Source of the DNA: CAYJFG01 sp051881695
GTDB lineage: Bacteria > Bacillota > Clostridia > Oscillospirales > Acutalibacteraceae
Length of the DNA: 26,551 nt
NCBI GenBank assembly: GCA_051881695.1
Contig: JBJEQJ010000034.1
Location: forward strand, 1-26,551
Direction of reading: 5' to 3'
Made by a program: the position numbers and the translations under genes. Position 1 is the first letter of the stretch; every line of letters begins with the position of its first letter. Under the pieces are notes generated by a model. That model did no database searches. It saw only the letters and a list, made by a program, of their open reading frames with translations, and was not told where the DNA came from. This document shows positions 14,970 through 22,700 of this stretch, piece after piece.

Positions 14970-14992
14970 ATAAGGAAGCAATATTTGATTTT

Positions 14993-15037
14993 AAAGCGGA
15001 ATGAAGCGTACTTTTGGTATGCCCTATTCCGCTTTTT
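14993..15037 (+). terminator. Riboswitch-associated intrinsic terminator before folT
   Basis: AAAGCGGAAT (14993-15002) pairs with ATTCCGCTTT (15026-15035), with an inner GCGTAC/GTATGC helix, followed by TTTTTG. It lies between the riboswitch and the folT start, so control by premature termination is likely. I could not identify the anti-terminator pairing. Confidence 0.85.
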
Positions 15038-15083
15038 GTTTTATTATCTCCTTTATGTAGCAACATAAGAAAAGGAGAATTTT

Positions 15084-15662
15084 ATGAAAAACACACTGGA
15101 AAATTTCAAATCATCTGCACGCGAGCTTAAAAGCGTGCAAGTTCTTGCGCTGTGCGGCATTTTGCTTGCTTTGCGTGTAGTTCTCGGCTTTTTAGAGATA
15201 AACATTGAGAACATTTACAGAATTTCATTTGCCTCTCTTCCCGTATCGCTCGGCGCTATGCTGTTTGGTCCGATAATCGGAGGTATTCTGGGAGTTATGG
15301 GAGATTTAATTACTCTTATAATCCACCCCATCGGTTTTCCGAATATCGGCATAATACTAAGCAAAACGCTTGCAGGCGTTATCTTCGGTCTTTTTCTGTA
15401 TAAAAAGCCAATCTCGCTTATAAGAACGTCAGTAGCCTATGCAACAGTAACTGTATTGTGTGATTTGATTATTACAACAGTAAGCCTGCATATGGTATAC
15501 CAAACTCCATACGAGATTCTTATCCCCGGCAGACTTATAAATTATCTTACGTTACTGCCTGTAAACATATTATTGCTTTACGGCGCACAGGTGCTTATGA
15601 CAAAAATAAAGATTCCTGTGCTGCAAAACAGAGGTCTTTGCCTTGCCGCAAGAAAAAAGTAA
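15084..15662 (+). CDS. folT: Folate-type ECF transporter S component (FolT family)
   Basis: The product is 192 aa, a membrane protein with about six hydrophobic helices. The pattern RISFASLPVSLGAMLFGPIIGGILGVMGDLITLI (about 46-79) and the AGVIFGLFLYKK segment are typical of FolT-type S components, which bind folate with high affinity and dock on the shared EcfA/A'/T energising module, not encoded here. AAAGGAG is 7 bp before ATG 15084. The THF-type riboswitch upstream independently supports folate as the substrate: uptake would be cut when cellular folate is high. Confidence 0.88.
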   Translation: MKNTLENFKSSARELKSVQVLALCGILLALRVVLGFLEINIENIYRISFASLPVSLGAMLFGPIIGGILGVMGDLITLIIHPIGFPNIGIILSKTLAGVIFGLFLYKKPISLIRTSVAYATVTVLCDLIITTVSLHMVYQTPYEILIPGRLINYLTLLPVNILLLYGAQVLMTKIKIPVLQNRGLCLAARKK

Positions 15663-15691
15663 CGCCGGCACACAATACTTAAGAAAAAACA

Positions 15692-15733
15692 AACACACCG
15701 CATAAAGTCAGGAGTTGACTTTTGCGGTGTGTT
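15692..15733. terminator. Bidirectional terminator between folT and mscL
   Basis: ACACACCGCA pairs with TGCGGTGTGT, with AAAGTCA/TGACTTT inside, one bulged base and loop GGAG(T). On minus the stem is followed by TTTGTTTTTTC; on plus by TAAATTTTATT. It lies between convergent genes. Confidence 0.88.
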
Positions 15734-15754
15734 AAATTTTATTAAAATATTAAA

Positions 15755-16186
15755 TTATTCCTTGCCATCAAAGCCTTCAAGCTTTGATGTGCAGTGCGGA
15801 CAGCGTGTAGCGTCCTTTGAAATCTCGCTTAAGCAGTAAGGGCATTTCTTTGTTGTCGGCTCTGCTTTCTCTTCCTTCTTCTTGCCTAAGGACATTATTT
15901 TGTTAATGCCTTTAACAATAAGGAAAATAACAAACGCCATAATTAAAAAGTTGATTACGGCAGTAATAAATGCGCCGTAGCCGATTACAACGTCTGTGTT
16001 GGGAATTGTGAATTTCATCTGGTCGAAATTCATTTTTGTCACAATACCGATAACAGGGGAAATAATGTTATCGACAAGCGAGGTGACAATTCCCTGAAAT
16101 GCAGCGCCGATAATTACGCCGACTGCTAAATCGAGTACATTGCCGCGCATAACAAATTCTTTAAACTCCTTGAAAAAACCTTTCAT
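15755..16186 (-). CDS. mscL: Large-conductance mechanosensitive channel MscL with C-terminal zinc ribbon
   Basis: Homopentameric pressure valve that opens under hypo-osmotic shock. The product is 143 aa. The N-terminal amphipathic helix and TM1 (FKEFVMRGNVLDLAVGVIIGAAF, 8-30) carry the family signature; TM2 is about 70-97. The C-terminus (115-132) has CPYC...CPHC, a treble-clef or zinc-ribbon-like pair, in place of the acidic helical bundle of E. coli MscL; I believe such tails occur in other clostridial homologues. GAGAGG precedes ATG 16186. Confidence 0.95.
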   Translation of the reverse strand: MKGFFKEFKEFVMRGNVLDLAVGVIIGAAFQGIVTSLVDNIISPVIGIVTKMNFDQMKFTIPNTDVVIGYGAFITAVINFLIMAFVIFLIVKGINKIMSLGKKKEEKAEPTTKKCPYCLSEISKDATRCPHCTSKLEGFDGKE

Positions 16187-16251
16187 TGTATGTACCTCTC
16201 AAATAAAATTTTGATAATTTATTTTACAATATACTGTGCCAAAATTCAATA

Positions 16252-16854
16252 TTATCTGACAAAATAAATATAATAATCTCCCTGACGAGCCTTTATTGCC
16301 GCAGCACCGTCAAAATCTGAAATATAATAATATGTATCTGTTTTTCCGCTTTCGTAGGTAACATGAATACCGCTTTGGTCAACGGAATACTCTCCTCTGT
16401 TGTTTCCGTTGTCGGCATTAATTCCCACGCTTATGTAAAAAGTTCCATCAGCATTTAAGCTGAGTGTTCCGCCATAGCGTGCACCTGTACCGTAAATATC
16501 ATAAAGCGACAGTGTATTTCCGGAGGCTACGCTTTCTCCGCTTTTTGCCTGCCATGAGCCTGTAATGTCGGGAATATCCTCATTATATTCCAAGTTGATT
16601 TCCGGCAGGGTTTCTTCGTCAGGCTCGGTAAAATCATCAGGCTCTGTTTGTACTGCCTGAGTCGGGGTTGTTTCTGCCTCCGTATTTTGTTCCTGAGAAG
16701 GCAGCTGCGATGAGCTGTAAGGGTTAGTCTGCACCTGCGATACAGACGTTGGCTTAGTGGTTTCGCTGCCGCCTGTGTTAATATTGCAGGCAGTAAATGC
16801 CAGTACAACTATTACAGTAGATACTGCTGCAAATATTTTTTTCGTTCTTTTCAT
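16252..16854 (-). CDS. Secreted lipoprotein of unknown function
   Basis: The product is 200 aa if started at ATG 16854 (MKRTKKIFAAVSTVIVV). A lipoprotein signal ends in LAFTAC (Cys about 23). Next come a Ser/Thr/Gln/Pro/Glu-rich, probably unfolded linker (about 25-95) and a C-terminal all-beta domain (about 98-200) with GSW, GGTLSLNADGTFYISVG and RGEYSVDQSGIHVTYESGKTD, resembling lipocalin-like DUFs that follow the same pattern. The only ribosome binding site (AAAGGAG) is 14 bp from ATG 16854 and 5 bp from an in-frame TTG at 16863, so the true start may be that TTG. Single gene. Confidence 0.82.
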   Translation of the reverse strand: MKRTKKIFAAVSTVIVVLAFTACNINTGGSETTKPTSVSQVQTNPYSSSQLPSQEQNTEAETTPTQAVQTEPDDFTEPDEETLPEINLEYNEDIPDITGSWQAKSGESVASGNTLSLYDIYGTGARYGGTLSLNADGTFYISVGINADNGNNRGEYSVDQSGIHVTYESGKTDTYYYISDFDGAAAIKARQGDYYIYFVR

Positions 16855-16962
16855 AATTATCAATATTTCTCCTTTCAAAAGCCTTCCTTTTACAAGATTT
16901 CATCTTTTATCTGTATATTATACCTCTTTTTTTAAATAGTCAAGAGAGAAATTAAACAAGGC

Positions 16963-17679
16963 TTATTCGATGTTTTTCATAGCATTATATGCCGTTACTA
17001 CAGCATTTTCCGATACAGTGCATTTCAGCCTGAATACAGGAACTGAGGTCAAAAATTTATCCAGCAAGGATAGAAGTGCACTCATATACTCTTTTTCTGC
17101 TCCGGGAAGAATCTGACCGTAAAGCTTAATAATGGCTTGCTTTGAATTTAATTTTTCTATGCTGTCGGTGTTTGCCTGCTCCAAAAAACAGAGAGCCTTA
17201 ATTTTCACTCCTGCATTTCTGCTTAAATCGTTTTTTCCAGAAAAAGGAGTTCCGTATGCATAAAACTCACCATTTTGCAAAAGGATTGCAGGCTTATCGT
17301 CATTGATAATGAACGGGCTTTCTGCTTTAAAATGCCGAAGCCATAATGCAGCGTGTGTTGACTTGCCTGTGCCGCTGTTTGCAGAAAAAATATATGCCTG
17401 TTGGTTCAAGGCTACTGCGGAGCTGTGAAGATAAAATCCGTTAAAACGCATAAGCTCCTTATAGAATAATCCGCCTGCCCATGCATACTCCTGCTCGTCA
17501 TAAGAATATCCGGAGCACGCTTTTCTATAGGCATCAAATCGTTCGCCGGAAAGCTCAAGGAAAATATCATATTCCACGGCGTCACTGTAGCTGAGCAAAT
17601 ATTTTTCTGCACGTCTTTTCAAAAGTAACCCCTTTGGATTCATATATACTTTTTTTCCGGCAATGGAATATATTGGCAC
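16963..17679 (-). CDS. Orphan HprK-like (HPr kinase-fold) ATPase/kinase
   Basis: The product is 238 aa from GTG 17679, with AGGTG 5 bp upstream. The C-terminal half is the HprK/PEPCK-like P-loop fold: HSSAV (85-89), Walker A SANSGTGKST (99-108), the metal-binding NDDKP (126-130) and YGTPFSGK (142-149). The N-terminal half is not the HPr kinase regulatory domain, so this is not true HprK. Related small kinases are often found in RiPP or PqqD-linked clusters, and some phosphorylate serines in lasso peptides. No PqqD, radical-SAM or precursor gene is adjacent. Its substrate is unknown. Confidence 0.82.
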   Translation of the reverse strand: MPIYSIAGKKVYMNPKGLLLKRRAEKYLLSYSDAVEYDIFLELSGERFDAYRKACSGYSYDEQEYAWAGGLFYKELMRFNGFYLHSSAVALNQQAYIFSANSGTGKSTHAALWLRHFKAESPFIINDDKPAILLQNGEFYAYGTPFSGKNDLSRNAGVKIKALCFLEQANTDSIEKLNSKQAIIKLYGQILPGAEKEYMSALLSLLDKFLTSVPVFRLKCTVSENAVVTAYNAMKNIE

Positions 17680-18001
17680 CTTATCACCTGCTTACATAGT
17701 TTTTAAGTAAGTTATCTCATTTTATTGTTGGCGTAAAAGCTCCGACGGCACACATTGGCATGGCTTTCCTGCTTTGATATGTGGAACGACGGAATCCCCC
17801 GTAACCCTTGCAAAGCTTTCCCATTTGAAAAATGTTTTTTAACTTTAAGCTTTACTTTGAAGGAATGTTTTTGCAAAGCAAGTTAAAGGGCAGAAACCGC
17901 AGTAATACTGACGAATTACGAGGTTTTTTTGGGGCAAAGCGGCGGAAAATATGCAAGGAAGATGTGCAAACAGCTTATAGCGTTATTTATTCAGTGCTTC
18001 C
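17680..18001. other. 322-bp gene-free stretch between HprK-like gene and pgeF
   Basis: No ORF with a ribosome binding site. GACGGAATCCCCC (17788-17800) is the leading edge of the GC-rich repeat, so this looks like a decayed copy. The sequence TGCAAAGC recurs around 17809 and 17873. No clear promoter or terminator. Confidence 0.6.
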
Positions 18002-18835
18002 CTAGCGGTTAATACACATAAACGCCGCCATACCGCCGCGCCTGCCGTTAGTTGCTCTGTGCGACCAAAGCAAGGAGCTGTTACAGTGGGTACAGACATC
18101 ACTTATCGTTATGTTTTCATTTTTAACTCCGGATTTTATTAAAATCTGCCGGTTTGCCTCTAAAAGATCGAGCATATATTTTCCATCTGCTTTTGGGAAA
18201 ATAAATTTTTCAGGCTTTAAATCAGTCATTGACTTAAAATTTTCACAGCAAGGCTCGTCAACCTCGTAACAGCACTTTGAAATTGCAGGACCTATTGCCG
18301 CCATAATATTGTCGGGATTACAACCGTATTTTTCTGACATAACTGAGATAACCTCTGCACCTATTCTGCCTGCAGTGCCTCTCCAGCCGGCATGAGCAAG
18401 AGCTATAACTCTGTTTTTAATATCAACAAAGAAAAGCGGCGTGCAGTCTGCATAGTAGGTTACTAAGGTAACTCCCGGTTCATTTGTTACAAGCGCGTCT
18501 ACGCTTTGCATATCTCTTGGTTTTGTAATACCTATGCCCTTTTCTTTATATGTTACACAGCGGACAAAGGTGTTATGGTCCTGGGCAGAAGCTACTAAGC
18601 TTTCAAAGTTAAAGCCTGCGCTGTTGCAAAGTCTATAATAATTTTCAATGACATTTTCGTCCTTATCTCCCCTGCCAAAGCTTAAATTCATACTTTCAAA
18701 TTCTCCCGTACTTACTCCGCCGAGTCTGGTTGAAAAGGCATGGGTAATAAACGGAATATACTCAAACGTCTTATATGTTAAAAACGGTACTTCGTCTGCA
18801 TTATTAAGAGACATTGTATTACTGCTAAAGTTCAT
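18002..18835 (-). CDS. pgeF: Peptidoglycan editing factor PgeF / YfiH-type multicopper polyphenol oxidase-fold protein
   Basis: The product is 277 aa. Hallmarks: HAFSTRLGGVS (32-42), the zinc/copper triad H87 (QDHN), C131 (YADCTP) and H148 (LAHAGWRGTAGRI), then CCYEV and CTHC...LLWSHRATNGRRGGMAAFM near the end. Homologues have been described as polyphenol oxidases, as purine nucleoside phosphorylases or deaminases, and as PgeF that corrects L-Ser misincorporation in peptidoglycan; the residues do not decide between these. I start at ATG 18835, with GGAGG 5 bp upstream; the 32-codon extension to 18931 runs through the promoter. Confidence 0.92.
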   Translation of the reverse strand: MNFSSNTMSLNNADEVPFLTYKTFEYIPFITHAFSTRLGGVSTGEFESMNLSFGRGDKDENVIENYYRLCNSAGFNFESLVASAQDHNTFVRCVTYKEKGIGITKPRDMQSVDALVTNEPGVTLVTYYADCTPLFFVDIKNRVIALAHAGWRGTAGRIGAEVISVMSEKYGCNPDNIMAAIGPAISKCCYEVDEPCCENFKSMTDLKPEKFIFPKADGKYMLDLLEANRQILIKSGVKNENITISDVCTHCNSSLLWSHRATNGRRGGMAAFMCINR

Positions 18836-18872
18836 ATTTACCTCCAAATATGCCAAAATCGTAAAATCTACC

Positions 18873-18902
18873 TTTACATTATAATAGAAAAAATGATATA
18901 AT
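18873..18902 (+). promoter_or_regulatory. Promoter of the small Cys-rich protein gene
   Basis: TTTACA (18873-18878), 18-bp spacer, TATAAT (18897-18902) with an extended -10 TGA. It shares its bases with the pgeF promoter on the other strand. Confidence 0.75.
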
Positions 18903-18906
18903 ACAA
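18878..18906 (-). promoter_or_regulatory. pgeF promoter
   Basis: On minus TTGTAT (18901-18906), 17-bp spacer, TATAAT (18878-18883). It overlaps the promoter of the divergent Cys-rich gene. Confidence 0.72.
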
Positions 18907-18947
18907 TAAGAAATAAAGTGTAATTTGGCAAAAAGCGAGGGGTAAAA

Positions 18948-19160
18948 ATGAAGCTTTACAGGCTGTTCGGCAACAACATTGAGCCTAATTGTGAATTCTG
19001 TGACAACTGTGAAAAAAGCGACGAGAATGTGCGTATATGTAAAGCCAAGAGAGAGATAAAAAACGGAAAATGCAGACGGTTTAAATATAATCCGCTTTTA
19101 AGAGTTCCTGCACAAATGGCAAGGCTGCCGAAATATGACCCAAAGGATTTTGAGTTATAG
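18948..19160 (+). CDS. Small cysteine-rich protein, function unknown
   Basis: The product is 70 aa, from ATG 18948 with GAGGGG 6 bp upstream. The N-terminal half carries C15, C18, C21 (CEFCDNC), C31 and C42, spacing compatible with a zinc or iron-sulfur site; the C-terminal half is basic and lacks cysteine (CRRFKYNPLLRVPAQMARLPKYDP). I do not recognise a characterised family. Good promoter and ribosome binding site support a real gene; it is divergent from pgeF. Confidence 0.8.
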   Translation: MKLYRLFGNNIEPNCEFCDNCEKSDENVRICKAKREIKNGKCRRFKYNPLLRVPAQMARLPKYDPKDFEL

Positions 19161-19215
19161 ATTAAGGAACTACTGAATAAATTACGCCAAAAAGCTGTTT
19201 ACACTTCTTGCTTGC

Positions 19216-19405
19216 ATATTCCCACCTTTATGAAGGGGGGGCGACGGAATCCCCCCTGACGGCTTCGCCGTCTTTCCCCCCTTTGACAAGGGGGGCGACG
19301 GAATCCCACCTGACGGCTTTGCCGTCTTTCCCCCCTTTGACAAGGGGGCGACAGAATCCCCCCCTGACGGCTTCGCCGTCTTTCCCCCCTTTGACAAGGG
19401 GGGCT
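19216..19405. repeat. Tandem array of the GC-rich hairpin repeat
   Basis: Units start at 19241, 19295 and 19348 (periods 54 and 53 bp) with GCGACGGAATCCC, each followed by the hairpin GACGGCTTCGCCGTC and a CCCCCCTTTGACAAGGGGGG hairpin; a partial unit precedes them. Single-base differences (GGCTTTGCC, GACAGAATC) show the copies are not recent perfect duplicates. Same family as 880-1083. Confidence 0.92.
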
Positions 19406-19421
19406 TTTTTGTAAAGTTAAA

Positions 19422-19457
19422 ACCGACGGAAGGCATATGCTTTCCGTCGGTTTTTTT
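19422..19457. terminator. Strong terminator, best read on the plus strand
   Basis: ACCGACGGAA (19422-19431) pairs perfectly with TTCCGTCGGT (19442-19451), followed by TTTTTTT. On minus the stem is followed by TTTTAAC, so it may also end the giant-protein/peptide operon. Confidence 0.85.
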
Positions 19458-19465
19458 CGGGAATA

Positions 19466-19523
19466 ACATTATGAAATGTGAAAAATCATAATAAGGTTTC
19501 CGAGGTTCACATTATGAAATGTG
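19466..19523. repeat. Pair of identical small palindromes
   Basis: ACATTATGAAATGTGA occurs at 19466-19481 and 19509-19524; the core ACATT-ATGA-AATGT is an inverted repeat, extended to CACATT/AATGTG in the second copy. They lie downstream of the 49-aa peptide gene, 43 bp apart. Role unknown. Confidence 0.8.
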
Positions 19524-19554
19524 AGGATATAATGAAGATTTAAGCTTTGAAATA

Positions 19555-19704
19555 TTAAACCTCTTCCTCTACGTCCGGTATGGTTTCAATCGGTGGAATA
19601 GTTCCGCTGGGCTGAGGAAGTGTTTCAAGCTCGTCATAAGACATAATATCTTCAAAGCGGAATTCTACTTTCTCCAATGAAGGAGCTTCATACAACTTTT
19701 TCAT
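19555..19704 (-). CDS. 49-aa acidic peptide following the giant CotH protein
   Basis: ATG 19704 with GGAGG 9 bp upstream; the product is 49 aa starting MKKLYEAPSLEKVEFRFEDI and ending in a Pro/Thr/Glu-rich tail (ETLPQPSGTIPPIETIPDVEEEV). It begins only 22 bp after the stop of the giant gene, so it is in the same operon. The MKKxYxxPxxExVxFxxxDI pattern resembles short peptides that I believe recur in Ruminococcaceae genomes, some of which look like RiPP precursors; no modifying enzyme is adjacent. No signal peptide, no cysteine. Confidence 0.72.
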   Translation of the reverse strand: MKKLYEAPSLEKVEFRFEDIMSYDELETLPQPSGTIPPIETIPDVEEEV

Positions 19705-19726
19705 CTTATTCTACCTCCACTCTCTA

Positions 19727-22700
19727 CTACTGCGCACTAATATTTGCAGGAGAAGCATATGTGATGTTACCCTCAATATTTTTGCCGTCTACCTGAATGT
19801 ATGGCTGAACATAATAGTATTTGCCGTTTACTGTTCCGTCATCAGCGTAAACCTTAGTTTTTAATACATAGTTTACAGTATTCTGAGCATTAACTTTATT
19901 TGTTAATTCGACACCTTGCTTAGTCCATGTAACACCAGTAAAGTCAGTTACCTCTGTGTCTGATACATAGTATCTTACATAGAACTTAGTGTTAGAAGTT
20001 TTTTCAGGAACAAGGTACTGTAGATTGTAAATCATCTTAACCTTATCTACGCCACCATCAACGTAGGTTTCGTAGGAAGGACTATGAACACGTGCAGCGC
20101 CATTAGCATTTACATCTACAGCGGTGTTATCAGAATAAACAGGAATTATTGAGGCAGATTGTGTAACAACAAACTTATAACTATTATTATACGATATAAT
20201 TTCATTGTTGTCAACATCATACCAGCATATAAATGTTTTCTCTACGTCAGCAGTAGTTACTTTTGCAGGAGCATTAAGCCATACTGCATATGCATACTGA
20301 GCTTTGATAGTATCCTGATCGACATAAGTTGCGACCTCATTATTTAACTTAGCATTGTTTGCATAGTATGGAACACCTGAATCAGTAGCCTGAGAATTCT
20401 CAATCGGAAGGGCTGAAATGCCGTATACCATAATTTTGTTTGCAGCATCTTTTGCAGCCTGAGAGTTCTTTGCATTTTCATTATCAATCTTAACCGTATA
20501 TTTCCTTGCCTGAACGCTTGAAGGAGCAATTGTAGCGGCTGCAGAAATAAGTCTTGTGCTGTCTTCAGCTGACCAAGTGTAAGTATTGTATTTACTGTCA
20601 ACCTTTGGATAGATATCTGCAAGACGAGCAGAAACATAAACGTTTTCACGAGTTACCGTTGTGCAATCTGCTGAGGTATATGTTTTACCGTCAACATATC
20701 TTACTTTCTCGTTAAGATACTGGAAGGTTCTGCTGTAGGTTAAGCTGTACCAACCCTGTGCTGTAGGAGCAGCAGTTGAAGTACCCATATCAGTAATATA
20801 ATATACAGAGTTATCACGAACACCGCCAGATACGTTTAAGTTACGAGTAGTAAGTGTGTTGCTTTCAGACTCTGCGCCTGCTTCATCAGAAGTCATATAG
20901 AATCTAATCTTATCAACATAACCCTTATATGTGAGCTTGTAGATAGTGCCGTCTATACTGTACTTAATGCCGCTTACTGTTGAATAGTCTGCAACTTCAA
21001 CTGTCGGAGTTAAAATCTCAGTAATATCACCGGTAGAAGTTTCTCTTGTTGCTAATGCCTTCAGGAAGAGAGTATTTAAATTCCAACCCTTATTCTGCAT
21101 AGCTTTAGTAACTATAAAGTAGCTTGTGTAGGTTGAATCGTCTGACTTCAGGCTATATGTAGCTACAACCTTTGCAGGCTCTGCAGATACTGCTGAATAG
21201 TTGATTACCTGATTCATATCCAAGTCTTCATCATAAGGAGCAAGAATCAGAGCATTGTCCTTGTACCAACCGTCAAATTTATAGTCAGCAGCAGCGCCGT
21301 CAGCAAAGTTTGTCTTTGAGTTGTAGCGGATGTCCTTTGCTGTAAGGAGATCAGCGTAATCAGGATTCTGATATGCATAGATAAGTGTAAAGGTACCGTC
21401 TGCTTCTACCTGACCTAAACCGGTGCTGTATACATCAGTGCCTACATATCCGGCATCACTAACCGTTACTGACGGATAAGCAGGATGTTGAGCAGTTGCA
21501 GCTTCTGTAAGAATCTGACCGCCTGTAGTTGCAGAGAAGTTTGTTGAGCTGTGCTCGTAACCGATGATTTCAAAGTCATCATCTTGTGCAACATTTTCGG
21601 GAACAAGGTTTATCCAAACCTCACCGGTTTCAATAGCCTTTTTGTCTATTTTAATCAATAATTCAGTATCGCTTCCACCGTAATAATCAGGAGAAGAATC
21701 TTGAAGTGCACCGGCTGCGATTGAGAATTTAGCTACAATCTTATCCGGATTGCCGTTTGCATCTATAGTATAAGGAACCTGGAATGCGGTTGAGTAAACC
21801 TTAGAATGACCGTCTGTTGACGCTGACTTAAGGTCTGCATACTTAGTTGCGAACGAGAAGTTATACTTTTTACCCGGCACTTCTTCCATAACATCTCTGT
21901 ACAAACGTGTATTAGTCAGGTATGGAGCATGAGCGTCAATATAGAAGGTAATATTTGCTGAGTACAAGGTAGCACTCGGGTCATAGAAGTTTGTTACTGA
22001 GTTAATATTTGCACGGTATTTGAAGTTATTTGCAGTTTCAGCATCGTTTATTACGTTGTACTCAGATACCTGGAAGAACGGATATTTAATATCATCAATA
22101 GCAGACTTTTCAAATGATTCATTAAATTTACCGACAAATGAATATGTCGGATTGCTGAGCGTAGTAGTATAATCCTTAGCCCTGATTTCTGCTTTAACAT
22201 TATTTTCGCCAGTCCAAATACTTTCTGCAGTAGTATCCTTAATATCTACAGACTGCATATAAGCCTTACCAAAAGCAGTCTTTGTACCGTTACCGGAACG
22301 ATCCAAGAAGAGGAATCCGCCTTCTTGGTTGTACCAAGCGCTTAATTGAGCATTTGTAAGCTCATAATAATAAATATCTCTACCACGTACAACGTCTTCA
22401 TAGTTTGGATCATCAGCCGGAAGATTTACAAGCTTTTTCATCTGTACGGTCTGAGCAAGACCCATATTCCATGAATAAATCCATACTTCTTTCCACTTGG
22501 TTGTGGAGTTATCAAAGAAGATGTACTTAACTTTATCTTTGCTTGTTACGGTATCGTAATCTGTCTTAAAGTCTATTGATCCGGTTGGTGTTGTTCCTGT
22601 GTCGTAAGAACCCCACATATTACCGTTTATAGCGTCAATAGTAAAGATGTAACCAGCAGCACCGGGAGCCGGAGCTGTATTTGAGGTAGTACCTACATTA

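Noticed and set aside
14883..15068. 61-codon ORF
   Set aside because: It lies across the riboswitch and terminator stem, with no ribosome binding site.
19182..19469. ORFs with repeated PPLSKGGKTAKPSGG units
   Set aside because: Artefact of the tandem non-coding repeat; opposite-strand frames are equally open.
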